A DNA stretch of 24,029 nt from Tubiluchus corallicola (lineage: Eukaryota; Priapulida; Priapulimorpha; Priapulimorphida; Tubiluchidae): the NCBI GenBank assembly GCA_030141605.1, contig JAQGDQ010000155.1, forward strand, positions 457,501 to 481,529, in the 5' to 3' direction. Shown in pieces: positions 1 through 11,245 of this stretch. A model generated the notes under the pieces. That model was not told the DNA's origin, made no database searches, and worked only from the letters and a program-made list of their open reading frames with translations. The position numbers and the translations under genes are program-made. The number at the start of each line of letters is the position of its first letter. Position 1 is the stretch's first letter.

Positions 1-690
1 TAATTTATCACAATAATTAATTTTAATGATAAATTAATGCAAAAAAGTTTACGCTTTATTAACTTTCGCCTTTTTGAAGGGCCATATTTACTGTACTATT
101 TCGGCCTATTTCTGCTCAATATTTGGCCTACATCTTTTGCCATTTTACCGCTCACTCCTAAAGAAACTTGGACTTGGGCGCTTAAATTCTTTTAAGCCTC
201 CCTTTTTAACTTGTTGTTTTGGTGGTTCCGACTAGACAGTCCATTTCATGTCGACACACGCATTAATCACAGGTTGATTCACTGTTAAAGCTAATTCAGT
301 TATGTTTTGGTAAGTTTAGCATTTCTTATTAATAAGAAGGAGACAGTTTGTTTTAGCCATTATCTCTTATTAGCGACAAAATAAAACATCCCTGGTGCTT
401 TTGACTGTAAATTATTCATGAATTTCGTGTGTAAGTAACGAGATGGGGGCTTTCTGGCTTTAATAGTTGAAAACATCAAACACTCGTCTTAGATTTTGCC
501 ATGATTAATAATCTCTGTGTTTAAAATCATGAATTAATGACGCAGTTACACGTGAATTGTTATAAATTATAAATTACGAATTAGTAAGAAACTAAGCTGA
601 ATTGAGTAAAGTGGAAGTCGTAATGATATCGGAGGGAAGAAAACATTGTAGCATAATTAACCACCAGGTTAACACTAAGTGTGTGTGATC
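1..690. other. Non-coding AT-rich stretch, nothing recognised
   Basis: No open frame of useful length on either strand, no RNA gene, no clear repeat. AT-rich intergenic or intronic DNA. A weak splice site or regulatory element cannot be excluded by eye. Confidence 0.6.
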
Positions 691-691
691 A

Positions 692-2114
<1,423 letters not shown>

Positions 2115-2290
2115 CAGAAGGAGAGAGAGAGAGAGAGAGAGAAACAGAGAGGGTGAAAAGAAAGAAAGAACGAATGCGAGAGAGATCAAGAAAGCGACAA
2201 ACAAGAGGGAAAGGTGAAGGGAAAAAAGAGAGAAGAACAGAAAGAAAAGGGAAGAGAGACCGAGGATAGGAGGTTGAGAGTGAGGGAAAG
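2115..2290. repeat. GA-rich low-complexity tract
   Basis: Pure GA from about 2121 to 2142, then an imperfect purine-rich tract of GAAA, GAGA and AAGG words to about 2290. The minus strand reads as Leu/Ser/Phe-rich frames that are by-products of the composition, not membrane proteins. Confidence 0.9.
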
Positions 2291-2520
2291 AAAACCAAGC
2301 CAATGCGTAACAATCATAACCTACACTCACAAGATATGTACACACACGATCACTGAACAATCATCAAATTTTAATTAAATTATTAATGACGCAACGACGA
2401 GCATTTGAAATAACAATTTCTTTATTGTTCTTACAAAGTAAACAGCAAGTTGGCAGGAAATGAATCTATTGGCTCTGCTGTTGTTCTTATCCATATTCAT
2501 GGACAAGAAACACGCTACTC

Positions 2521-2568
2521 TTAAAGGACAAGAAAAGGGGCACCTGAAGTAGGTTTCAGAAAAATCGT
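2521..2568 (+). repeat. Dispersed repeat, copy 1, begins TTAAAGG
   Basis: The first 48 bp match, with about four differences, the reverse complement of 17122 downward. Both copies begin exactly at TTAAAGGACAAGAAAAGGGG and lose similarity after about 48 bp. A shared edge starting TTAA would fit a TTAA-targeting (piggyBac-type) non-autonomous element, but I could not find the opposite end of either copy. Confidence 0.6.
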
Positions 2569-2768
2569 CAACTTTGTTATCAATTTTAGCGTGTTGAATG
2601 TGTACGTGAAGCTGATGACGTACGTCAGTGTTTGATTTTATTTTTATTTTTTGTTTGGTGATGGGCTACGTACCATCTTGTTCATACATCTGTTTTCTCT
2701 GGTATTTTGTAATTAATGACGGAATAATATTGTTAATGTACTTTCACCCAATAAATTATAAATTATTT

Positions 2769-3007
2769 TTCTCTTTGTCTTTTCTTCTTCTCTCACTCTT
2801 TCTCTTCTTTTTTCCTTTCTGTCTTCCTTTTCTGTCCTCCTTACTCTCTATTTTCCCTTTCTCTTTTCTCCTTCTCTCACTCTCTCTATCTTTCTTTTTT
2901 GTCTTCCATTTCTGGCTCCTTATTTTCTATTTTCCCCTTCTCTTTTCTCCTTCTCTCACTCTCACTCTCAGACTTTCTCTTCCTTTTTCCTTTCTGTCTT
3001 CCTTTTC
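2769..3007. repeat. Degenerate CT-rich tandem repeat, left part
   Basis: A pyrimidine-rich region with a loose period of roughly 90 bp. Recurring landmarks are TGTCTTCCTTTTC, a CCTTACTCTCTATTTTC-like block and TTCTCCTTCTCTCACTC. The same landmarks resume at 3704-3778, so this was one array later split by the LINE at 3008-3703. The plus-strand open frame through it (Leu/Phe/Ser-rich, 2628-3014) reflects composition only. Confidence 0.75.
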
Positions 3008-3703
3008 AGTTTAAACATAATTTATTATAGGATTGGATCAGACAGTTTGAACAACATGATTTAGGATCCTCACCACAACAGACTTCATACACTATTTACA
3101 AAAACATTTACAGTAAGAATAGACTATAACTACACAAGCTGACAAGTTTTACTACAAGATTACATTAGACATTAGTAGAAAATGACGGTTGGAAAATAAT
3201 AATGTACGAATATTTAAGACTGATGCATTTCATATCAGATAGAAACTACTGGAAGCGTTAAGTACGTAATATAAAGTCATGTGTACATTGAAATATTTTA
3301 CAGTTAGCAACATAGTTAAATTCATCTTTTCCAAATAATAACAACTTCTACAGATCATTAGTTGCTAAGGCAGCTATATTAAGGTTTTCGGGCAGAAGTA
3401 TTTCATTTAATTTATCAAACATAACAACCCTAGATTGTTGATACAATGGGCAGTGCAACAAAAAGTGTTCAACAGACTCAAATCGAAATCCACAGTTACA
3501 ATTCGGCAATATTGGATGACCGTTATTATCTTTACAGCCTTTAGAGAAAAGGTCATAGTTTAGCTGAGAAAATCCGATTCTCATGCGCGTATGATGCACT
3601 GAAATTGGAGGTATACCAAATGAAAAATGTTTCTTAAGCAACAAAAAACTTAAATGAGATTTGAGCTCTTGTTTGAAGTGTAAAATGGATATAATTTCAC
3701 GAA
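3008..3703 (-). mobile_element. 5'-truncated LINE insertion with 13-bp target-site duplication
   Basis: The insert is flanked by perfect direct copies of TGTCTTCCTTTTC at 2995-3007 and 3704-3716, and the CT-rich host array resumes directly after it. On the minus strand it holds the end of a LINE ORF2 (3258-3701), then a 3' UTR of about 250 bp ending with AATAAA near position 3020. Only the 3' 0.7 kb is present, as expected for 5' truncation during target-primed reverse transcription. Flanking duplications, truncation, coding end and terminal AATAAA together make a firm call. Confidence 0.9.
3258..3701 (-). pseudogene. LINE ORF2 C-terminal fragment with internal stop
   Basis: The minus-strand frame is open from the 5' truncation point at 3701 to a TAG at 3348-3350, and stays meaningful to a TAA at 3258-3260. 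It carries the post-reverse-transcriptase region of jockey/CR1-like LINEs: an HHTRMRIGFSQLN block, then CNCGF, then ESVEHFLLHCPLY, a Cys/His cluster (C-x-C...H-x4-C) usual in this position. After the TAG the frame reads KLLLFGKDEFNYV and ends DFILRT, which fits the family's usual end (LLyG... FI..T). The TAG is therefore probably a disabling mutation. There is no RT or endonuclease catalytic domain. The element is dead. Confidence 0.85.
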
Positions 3704-3778
3704 TGTCTTCCTTTTCTGTGGTCCTTACTCTCTATTTTCTCTTTCTCCTTCTTTCACTCTTTCTTTTTCTCTCCCCTA
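3704..3778. repeat. Degenerate CT-rich tandem repeat, right part
   Basis: Continuation of the array at 2769-3007 on the far side of the LINE, starting with the second copy of the 13-bp target-site duplication and followed by the same CCTTACTCTCTATTTTC-like block. Confidence 0.75.
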
Positions 3779-3789
3779 TCAATTTCTTC

Positions 3790-5300
3790 ACGCAAATGTC
3801 TTCATCCTATTAATCATATCCCTCTCACTACTTGAATATCATTGCTTTGAGAAGAGAGTTTTGTGTTTTTACTTAAGGCTTGTGTGCACATGTGTTTGTG
3901 TGCAGTTTATTTTGATAATGGAATAAGTTAACATGATTTTGTTGATGTTTCATTATTTTCGCCAACATTTGCGTTCAATAAGGTTAAATTATTATGTAAT
4001 AGTGCGCGCACAGCGGCTTTCCAACTTAGAAAAGCAATCGTCAAGTAAGCAGACGCATATGATTTAAGTGGCTGCCGTAATTATCTCAAAAAATAGAAAA
4101 CTTGCTGCCATAAACAGTCTCTCCATAAAAAGGGAATCGGGATGTATTACTATTAACATCATTTATTTCGAATATATACTTTAAATAACTGTTCTAGGAG
4201 GTTAGGCTTGTTTCTATGTTCGCAAAAAATAGTAGAATGATTTAGTAACAAAACTGCAATAAGGGCCTCGCGTAACTAGTAAAATCACTTTAAAGTCGCG
4301 ATCATTTCATGCTTGGGCGCTCCCATTTTGAACGCACACCGTTTTTCCAATGACGTCATTCGCCTTGAAGAAAAGTAGCGCACTGTCAATCTTCATCAAC
4401 GGTATAATAAGTTTTTTGCAAGAAAATAAGATAGCTAATCCAATAGTATTTTTATAAGAACATTAGGTAAGCCCGAAGTTTGAATTAATTTAAGCGTGCG
4501 CTTACGAGAAGTCACGATGTCTCCCGATTACGTCATGATTTTCAAGTGAATGGCGGCAACCTCCTTGCCTGAAAGTTTCTATTCAGAGACAGTAAATTTT
4601 AAATTTATACTTTATAGGCAGCCCTTTGCAATGTTATATTTTTCTAAGTTTTATTGATAACAATAAAATAAACTCGACAAGCTGAGTGACTTGTTCTTTC
4701 CTTTAAAGAAAGCGTTAGCAGTCAGGATTATTTACACGATTATTTAACTCATTCGTAAATTAAAACGATAATCTACAAGTAATTTGTGCTATATATTATA
4801 TATGAATGTAATGTGTTTATTGTGAAATCGATGTAAATTTAGTCTTTGTTATTATGTATTTTAATTATCATATTATGCCTATGTATTGTATTATATGTAT
4901 ATTGTAATAAATTAATGCAAACTTCGTTTTACGTTTATTATGTACTTTATATTGTCCCTATATATTGTATCTATTGTATCAATGTATGTAAATGAGTATT
5001 TCTAGTTGTTTCTAGTTTTATGCACAGTAGTTTATAGTTTTGCACTGGACTCATTTGCCTTTAGCATTGTTTTAATAATTACTAATTAGTTTTAACACTG
5101 AGGATCGTGATCTTATTGTAATCCATTTTATGTCAAATAATGTATTATATATGTTACTATTATATTAGCAATAAAACAACGCAAAGACAGTAAAAAGGAT
5201 TAGTGGGCCAAGTATTTCTGATAAAATATATAAACCTTACAATTCTCTTCCAAATTAACATGTAACAATCTGATTTAGAATTGATTGCAGCTGAGCTGTG
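3790..5300. other. Non-coding AT-rich stretch
   Basis: No coding region recognised. A slightly GC-richer part (about 4000-4560) contains a perfect TGACGTCA at 4351-4358 and related ACGTCAT at about 4532. The part from about 4780 to 5180 is very AT-rich with several AATAAA hexamers and resembles a 3' UTR, but no gene or element can be tied to it. Confidence 0.5.
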
Positions 5301-5311
5301 TTTAAAAATTA

Positions 5312-5690
5312 AAATATATTTCCTATCAAGACCTTTTTCCTCACTGATCTCCTTGCTAAAATATTATATCCAGTTTCTAACTGATAACTACTACAGTTCA
5401 ATGTGCAACATATATGTCGTAAATTAAAACCCATTGCTGATTTAACAGTAAACAAAGCTTGGTGTGCCACAAACTTAATAATAGTATTACTACTTTGTTT
5501 ACAATTAACATAGTATTTAATAAAATGCTTAACTTGTTTAGTTTGGGCAATGTCAGGTAAAGTGTGAGCTCGATATGGGAGACACTATAACTCACGCACG
5601 ACAATATTCCAGGAAATATCAATAATTTTAAAATTACTATTATGCCTGTAAATTGAGAAACAAAACTTCACGAACTAGAATATTTACTAG
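5312..5690 (-). pseudogene. Possible LINE reverse-transcriptase C-terminal remnant
   Basis: The minus-strand frame is open for 91 codons from 5584 to a TAA at 5309-5311, and reads on through a TAG at 5585-5587 to about 5670. The translated segment has NTIIKFVAHQAL followed by KSAMGFNLRHIC, resembling the post-RT pattern S-N-x-I-V...A...S-x-x-G-x-N-L-x-x-I of some LINEs. A different frame (5398-5622) has a Met-started ORF with no recognisable features. The length of the frame and the motif order are suggestive but not decisive, and it could be chance in AT-rich DNA. Confidence 0.35.
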
Positions 5691-5780
5691 TTTTATGAAA
5701 TGTGGTGGTAAGATCCGCATTGGTGTTTGAGTTTCTTGTGTGTTTCTGGGTGAGATAAGTCTTTTAAGTCTTTAAGTCTT

Positions 5781-6362
5781 TTAAGAGTTGCCAAAAACTT
5801 TGCTGTAATATGCTAAATTTCAGAATTTAATAATAAGGTTAAGTTTTGTTTTACAAATAGACGTTAATTAAGTTTTTTAAAAGTTAATAACACAAGTAAG
5901 TATAGAATTAAGACAAAAATAGACGTCACCCCTTTTTAACCAAATTGATTTCGGAATATTTATTTGCTCAAAACACCATCATCAGTGGCAAATAACTTGA
6001 TTGAAGTTACGTGGACAGAAAGTAATTCCACATTAACAGTTTTTTGTCCGTGTAACTTCAACCAAATGTAACAGCAAAACACAAAAATACTGGAAGACTT
6101 AATTATTTACCACAATTGATGGAGTACTAAGTAAATAAATGCTCTTAAATCGATTTTCTTAAAAAGGGTGACAACTGTTCTTGTACTAATTCTAGAATTA
6201 CTTGCATTATTAACTTTGAAAACCTTAATTAACGTCTCTTAGTTATGGTTTTATAAAACCTAATTAACCAAATTAATTAATTAATTTACAAATCTTAACT
6301 TAATTAATTAAAGTCTGAAAATGCAATTAGCATATTACGGCAAAGTTTTTGGCAACTCTTAA
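5781..6362. mobile_element. Foldback (palindromic) element bounded by TTAA
   Basis: The left half (5785-6023) and right half (6038-6358) are imperfect reverse complements around a loop of about 14 bp near 6030. Outer ends pair through GAGTTGCCAAAAACTTTG on the left and its complement on the right, and inner ends pair through the segments around GTTACGTGGACAG and CTGTTTTTTGTCCGTGTAAC-like sequence. Each end is preceded or followed by TTAA (5781-5784, 6359-6362). The right arm is about 80 bp longer, mainly from an AT-rich stretch near 6240-6310. No protein is encoded. It fits a foldback or MITE-type non-autonomous DNA element; a TTAA target site is compatible, but the palindrome itself would also create that symmetry. 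Confidence 0.75.
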
Positions 6363-6629
6363 ACACTCAAGGAATCAGGAGAACGCAGTAATAAAAAGTC
6401 TATCATTACGGGAAGCACAGCTGCTGAGCATAAAACATTGATAACAAAAAACGATTACTCAAAACAGAAATTGAAATTTATTTCATGTAAACTTTTACTG
6501 GTCGTTAACACAGTCATTTAAATTCTGTAAAACAGATGTAACCAATAGAAATATCCACCTTTATGACGTCAAATTGCATGATTTTGTGAATAAAGTTGAG
6601 AATTTATTATTTTTCTGAGCTACTCTCAC

Positions 6630-6641
6630 GCACTCCCTCTC

Positions 6642-6700
<59 letters not shown>

Positions 6701-6895
6701 CTCCCCCTCCTCTCTCTCTAACCCTCTCTCTCTCGTTCTTTCTCTCTTTCGCGCTCTCTCTCTCTTTCTCTCACTTTTCTCCCTCTCTCCTCTCTCTCTC
6801 CACCTCTCTCGCTCTTCTCTCTCTTTCCTCTCTCTCTCTCGTTTCTCTCTCTCCTCTCTCTCTCCTCTCTCTCTCTCTCCCTGTCCATCTCTCTC
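6630..6895. repeat. CT microsatellite, left of LINE
   Basis: Pure CT from about 6645 to 6696, then interrupted CT with occasional CCTC, TTTC and CGCTC words. It ends with CCCTGTCCATCTCTCTC (6879-6895), a 17-bp word that recurs on the other side of the inserted LINE at 7418-7434. Confidence 0.95.
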
Positions 6896-7398
6896 ACTTA
6901 ATATGTCTATATCACTTAATATGAGTGATACTAGTTTATGTCCATGTGGAGAAGAAGAGCAAACTCCTCAGCACATTTTATTCAGATGTAATAAAGTAGA
7001 TAATGCAAAAAGAATGCCGTTCATGGAAATAGCTGATGCCAATTATACACGTAATATTATGCTTCAATCTGATAAAAATTTAATAATGGCTTTTACTAAC
7101 CTGATCAGGGACAATTTTATACTAAGTAATTGTTAATTTAGGCCCGCTCAAGTATACAAAAATAAATTATGTAGTTGTGTAAAGTTAATTTGTTTGTATA
7201 ATACTTGTGATTCGTTTGAAATTAAATCTAATTTAAGTATAAAATGTTATTCGTTGTACATAGTGTGAAACTGGATTTAAAAGATTTGTTATGTGAAAAT
7301 GTAATTTGTTGATCTGAGCCTGCAAAAAGAGGCACCTTTGTGTATATATATTCCTTTCCCTTTCTTTAATAAAGATTTATTATTATTATAATAACAAA
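6896..7398 (+). mobile_element. 5'-truncated LINE inserted in a CT microsatellite
   Basis: This non-repetitive insert sits inside a CT tract. It carries the end of an ORF2-like frame, a 3' UTR of about 260 bp, and ends AATAAAGATTTATTATTATT followed by ATAATAACAAAT, i.e. a polyadenylation-like signal and a short ATT-rich tail. The 17-bp word repeated on both sides may be part of a target-site duplication, but the CT background makes its exact limits unclear. It is the same family as 17918-18350: similar C-terminal peptide, a CCTGC....AGAGG 3'-UTR block, and AATAAAGAT plus trinucleotide tail. Confidence 0.8.
6903..7136 (+). pseudogene. LINE ORF2 C-terminal fragment (Cys/His domain)
   Basis: 77 codons to a TAA. 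The frame is also open upstream of the ATG into the truncation edge, so this ATG is not a real start. Residues 12-29 read LCPCGEEEQTPQHILFRC, the C-x-C...H-x4-C cluster found at the end of many LINE polyproteins; the end reads SDKNLIMAFTNLIRDNF. RT and endonuclease domains are missing. A short direct duplication (two copies of TCACTTAATATG at 6894-6905 and 6912-6923) lies at the 5' edge. Confidence 0.75.
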
Positions 7399-7422
7399 TC
7401 TCTCTCTCTCTCCACCTCCCTG

Positions 7423-7510
<88 letters not shown>

Positions 7511-7545
7511 TTCTCTCTCTCTCTCCCTCTTTCTCCCTCTCTCCC
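7399..7545. repeat. CT microsatellite, right of LINE
   Basis: CT repeat resuming after the LINE; pure from about 7427 to 7497, then interrupted to about 7545. Continuous in origin with 6630-6895. Confidence 0.95.
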
Positions 7546-7549
7546 AGAC

Positions 7550-8440
7550 TGATGTTTGCTTGGATCGTGTTGTTCGATGTTATGGTAACTTCTTAAGGCC
7601 GATTATTTAAATTACCAAGAATTTTCACTTTAGTCATAAACAAGCTCTCAAACAAGAAAGAATGCTGTTAGTTCGTACCATCACTTGATTTCCCAATTTT
7701 TAAACACACTACACATAGAACAATTCGTCCAGTTGCTGAAAAAAAAATTTAGTTAGTGGCCATAATTAACTCATAGGCCAAGGTTGAGAGTCAAAACAAC
7801 TCAGATATTTAAATTAAACATTGTTAAGAAGATTCGCCATACTGAGTGCACAAATAACATGTGCATGCAGTAGACAGGCGCGTGACGGCCATTTGACAGA
7901 ATTTAAATTAACTTTCACAAGACGACGCCATACTTGTAGTTGATCTAACAGCAGCTTAATAAATAACTTGTCACTTTATACTTTGATAAGGAAAGTGTTA
8001 TGACTCATAACTGTGTAAGAAATTGATTTGGAAAACATTGGTAGATAACCATCTGTTGCTAGAGTGTGTAACTGGTTGATTGATTGGGAAATTGTGAATA
8101 GAATGTTATTTTTGAAGCGTATTGATTATGTAAACAGTTGCTCTATTGTGAGGTGAAATTTCAGTGTCCAAGAGACAAAATTTGATGTTACTGACGAAGT
8201 GCAGCTTGAAGTCTCACGCGTTTCGTTTGTCAAACTTGCTTAAGTCTCATAATACAAACGTCTCTTTCATTCACTATATGTATTGTATATAGGGGTATTT
8301 TAGTGTATCTTCGATTGTAGTGTTATGTAACGTTTGAGGTGTTTTTATGTGACTTTGTATAATGAAATAATATAACGTAATATAACCTAAAAAGCAAAAT
8401 TGATTATGAATCATTCCACTAGGAAATTCCTAACTACATT
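7550..8440. other. Non-coding AT-rich stretch, nothing recognised
   Basis: No open frame, element end or tandem repeat recognised on either strand. Confidence 0.55.
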
Positions 8441-8445
8441 GGCAC

Positions 8446-8765
8446 GAGAGAAAGAAATAGAGAGAGGGGAGTGAAGGAAGAAAGAAGGCGGAAGAGAGAG
8501 AGGAAGAGAGTAAAAGAGAGCGGGGTTGGAAGAGGGAGAGTGAGACAGAGAGAGAAAAAGAGGGGGACGAGTGAAGAAAGAAAAAAAAGAGGAAGAGAGC
8601 AAAAAAGAGCGGGGATGGAAGAGCGAAAGGGAAAGGGAGAAAAAAGAAGGAGAGTGCCAAAGAAAAAGATATGTTTAGACTTTTTACACAATTTACACTG
8701 CGGGAGAGAGAAAGAGAGAGAAAGAGGAAAAGGAGAAAGAGAAAGAGAGTGAGTGAGTGAGACGG
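8446..8765. repeat. Purine-rich (GA) imperfect tract
   Basis: GAGA/GAAA/GGGA-rich sequence interrupted at about 8669-8700 by ordinary DNA. It creates Arg/Glu/Lys-rich frames on the plus strand and Ser/Leu/Phe frames on the minus strand, all composition artefacts. Confidence 0.9.
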
Positions 8766-8838
8766 AGAGTGAGAGAATGACAGTGATGGCAGAGATACAA
8801 CATTAAAGAGGTGGGGACAAACGAAGGGGATATAGATG

Positions 8839-8955
8839 ATGGAAGGATGGATGGATGGATGGATGGACGGACGGACGGACGGACGGACGGGACGGGACGG
8901 ACGGACGGACAGACAGACAGACAGACAGACAGATAGATAGATTGATAGGTAGAAT
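8839..8955. repeat. Compound tetranucleotide microsatellite GGAT-GGAC-AGAC-AGAT
   Basis: Runs of GGAT (about 8843-8866), GGAC (about 8864-8909, with two GGGAC interruptions near 8890), AGAC (about 8908-8932) and AGAT (about 8930-8942) follow one another. Each successive motif differs from the last by one base. Confidence 0.95.
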
Positions 8956-9420
8956 GAAAAAGAGGAACAAACAAATGACTGGAAATAACAATGAAAGGAG
9001 AGAGAGATGATGTTGTTCGTTTGGAGTTTTCAGTTGGAGTTGTTTAGCGGCAACTATAATCACAGTAATCCTGAAAGATAATAGAATAGAAGGAAAATGG
9101 CTACTGCTGAATGATTTTGTCTTCATATTAGCTGAAAAAATGTCTAAAGTTTCTCGTTTCAAGATGAACAAAGCGATTTCTGCAGTGTTTTGTTACAAAC
9201 AGAAGTTACGGCGATAAATGAAAAAAACGATGCCAGTTAGAGGAAATTTTGGTGAACATCATTAGGAAGCCGCGAAGAAGATTAATACGAACAAAATGTC
9301 GGAGTTTAAATCCAGGACAAATTTTATTTCACTTTTATTGCGAAGCCAGCTGAGAGATGATTTCAGCCGAATTTTTGTTTAGTATTTTCATTTATTATTA
9401 TTGCACTTAAAAAGAATTTA
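8956..9420. other. Non-coding stretch, nothing recognised
   Basis: No coding frame or repeat recognised. The 3' end of the LINE remnant at 9683-10380 may extend into the right edge of this interval. Confidence 0.5.
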
Positions 9421-9470
9421 ATAAGATATTTTTTTTATGTACCCAAGATGCCAAGCTGCAAATGACCCAT

Positions 9471-9508
9471 GGGGTACTCAAGAAGTAACTACTTGTTGAG
9501 AGCACCCC
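9471..9508 (-). other. Imperfect stem-loop in LINE 3' UTR
   Basis: GGGGTACTCAAGAAG is followed, after a short loop, by ACTTGTTGAGAGCACCCC. The two sides pair as GGGGT/ACCCC and CTCAA/TTGAG with a 2-nt bulge and two mismatches. It lies about 190 bp beyond the stop codon of the minus-strand LINE remnant, so it may be part of that element's 3' UTR. Some LINEs use a 3' hairpin for template recognition; such a role here is inference. Confidence 0.5.
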
Positions 9509-9699
9509 AAATGAATGTGGATTGAGAAAAGTAAGAAAAAACAGTAAAGGAGTGAAAAAGAAAAGTTAATAGAGAATAGAAAGAAAGAGAAAGACGTGAT
9601 GGTATCTGTATGAAGTAACGTGAATTATAAAAATGTACATATGTTAACTGACATAGCCAGCAACGCGATGGATTCCAACAGGGACAGCAACGTAATTAG

Positions 9700-10379
9700 T
9701 CAAATCGATTTATTCTGTATAATTAGAAATATTTCACTTTTAAAATTTCTTTTGAAGTTATTTATAGATAAAGAATTTTTTATGCATTCATTGATGTTAT
9801 TCCAAAGTCTAGGGCCAGTGTTAGTGATGAAGTGCCTTGCCGCATCAGTACTGCAATACTTAATAAAAATATTATTAGATCTTGTTGAGTAATGTCTTAC
9901 GTTAATAGATAATGGGTTTAAAAAGAAAACGGAAAGTAATTATTTTGTTTTGTATATGTAAATAGCGGCATCCAAATTTATTAGACCATTTAGTACTATG
10001 ATGAAATAGATTGTCATGTTTGTTCAAATTAGCTATCAATCTTATGAACTTACGTAATTGACAGTTTAGTCTATCTAGAGATGAAAGGCAGGTGTGCCCC
10101 CAAAGTATATTACAGTAGGTTAATTATGGCAATACTAGAGAATTATAAAGTATGATAGATGTTCTTTAGCAAAACAATGTTTAACTCGACTGATTTACCC
10201 AATGTTTTTAGTAGTTTCTGAATGAATCATTTTTAAGTGTGATTTCCAATCTAAGTGTTCATTTAAGATAACACCTAAGAACTTCATTTCCTTTATTCTT
10301 CAGAATCGCCATCAATTTTTATAATACTGTTCATATTTATAGGTTTGTTACGAGCTCTGAATAAAATGTATTTCGTTTG
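9700..10379 (-). pseudogene. Decayed LINE reverse-transcriptase 3' half
   Basis: Read on the minus strand, with frameshifts and stops, the blocks follow the order of jockey/CR1-type RTs. First QTKYILFRARNKP (about 10330-10379, after the missing YxDD). Then KFLGVILNEHLDWKSHLK (about 10230-10285), the usual FLGv.l...l.W..H motif. Then RVKHCFAKEHL, a degraded YCHN...Y-G-G-T-P block, and LDRLNCQLRKFIRLIANLN (about 10020-10078). Last RHYSTRSNN and GPRLWNNINECIKNS (9820-9900) followed by FKRNFKSEIF, ending in TGA at 9700-9702. At least one frameshift lies near 9905-9915 and several stops at 10040-10190. The Met-started plus-strand frame at 9620-9892 is antisense to this and is not a gene. Confidence 0.85.
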
Positions 10380-10580
10380 TCATATGAACATTATAATCAT
10401 GTGAACATTAAAGAAACTCCCACAAATCAACGAAATCTAATCACATGATCTCCCTCACACTCAACGAGCTTGATGACGTCACTGTTTAGCAAATTTAATC
10501 ACGTGATGACACTACTTCTCGCTTCTAATAATTTAATACATTTACTACTTTAATACTGTTAATAAACTGAATTCTTAGTT

Positions 10581-10907
10581 AATGGTTGAACCCTAGAGGT
10601 CAATTGGATGACCAGTCAGAGAAATACTAAGTAGTGTGCGAGTAGCGTGTTCTGTATGCTAATTTAATTTGAGCCAAAACTCCATATTTTTGTTGCTCTC
10701 TAGCAATCCTATTGCGCCATTTTACATTTAAGCATATCCACGTATGCAATACCGGCTTCCTTACCAACAGTTTCCACTTTGGCATTGTATTAACACACGT
10801 TTATATATCTGTACCTATTTGCTGTACCAAATACCTGCAAATGCCAGTATAGTAAGAAACAATGCACATTTTCAGCTAGAAGAAAGGCTTTACTTCATAT
10901 ACCTTTA
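10581..10907. repeat. Duplicated module, copy A, unique part
   Basis: About 325 bp that match 12627-12950 in the same orientation with scattered substitutions and small indels. Both start at AATGGTTGAACCCTAGAGGTC and run into a 57-bp minisatellite. Sequence to the left of the shared start is unrelated in the two copies, so the left edge is sharp. No coding potential recognised. Confidence 0.9.
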
Positions 10908-11245
10908 CTGAGCAAGGTATTTTCTATTCTGTTATTGCTGAAGCCAATTTTTATCTTACAGTAGCAGAGAAAGGTATATTTTATTCTGTTATTGCTGAAG
11001 CCTATTTTCATCTTACTGTAGCAGAGAAAGGTATATTTTATTCTGTTATTGCTGAAGCCTATTTTCATCTTACTGTAGCTAAGAAAGGTATATTTTATTC
11101 GGTTATTGCTGAAGCCTGCTTTTATCTTACTGTAGTTGAGAAAAATATATTTTATTCTATTATTTCTGAAGCCTATTTTCACCTTTCTGTAGATGAGAAA
11201 GGTATATTCTATTCTATTATTGCTGAAGCATATTTTTACTACTTT
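10908..11245. repeat. 57-bp minisatellite A, about 6 units
   Basis: The landmark TGCTGAAGC (one copy mutated) recurs at 10936, 10993, 11050, 11107, 11164 and 11221, an exact 57-bp period with no indels. Because 57 is a multiple of 3, the minus strand stays open for 95 codons as a 19-residue repeat (unit like SNNRIKYTFLCYSKMKIGF). This is most simply a by-product of the period; no start context or flanking coding sequence supports a protein. Confidence 0.95.

Noticed and set aside
2628-3014. 128-codon hydrophobic frame resembling a membrane protein
   Set aside because: Leu/Phe/Ser content comes from a pyrimidine-rich tandem repeat; the start lies in AT-rich non-repeat DNA and the end in a LINE insertion.
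5398-5622. 74-codon minus-strand Met-started frame
   Set aside because: A neighbouring frame of the same strand is longer and has LINE-like motifs; this one has no features beyond hydrophobic composition.
9620-9892. 90-codon plus-strand frame with Met start
   Set aside because: The minus strand of the same segment reads as the conserved LINE RT C-terminus, so this frame is antisense to it.
10895-11182. 19-residue repeat protein on the minus strand (also 12940-13170)
   Set aside because: The open frame follows from a repeat period that is a multiple of three; there is no start context, flanking exon or conserved composition.
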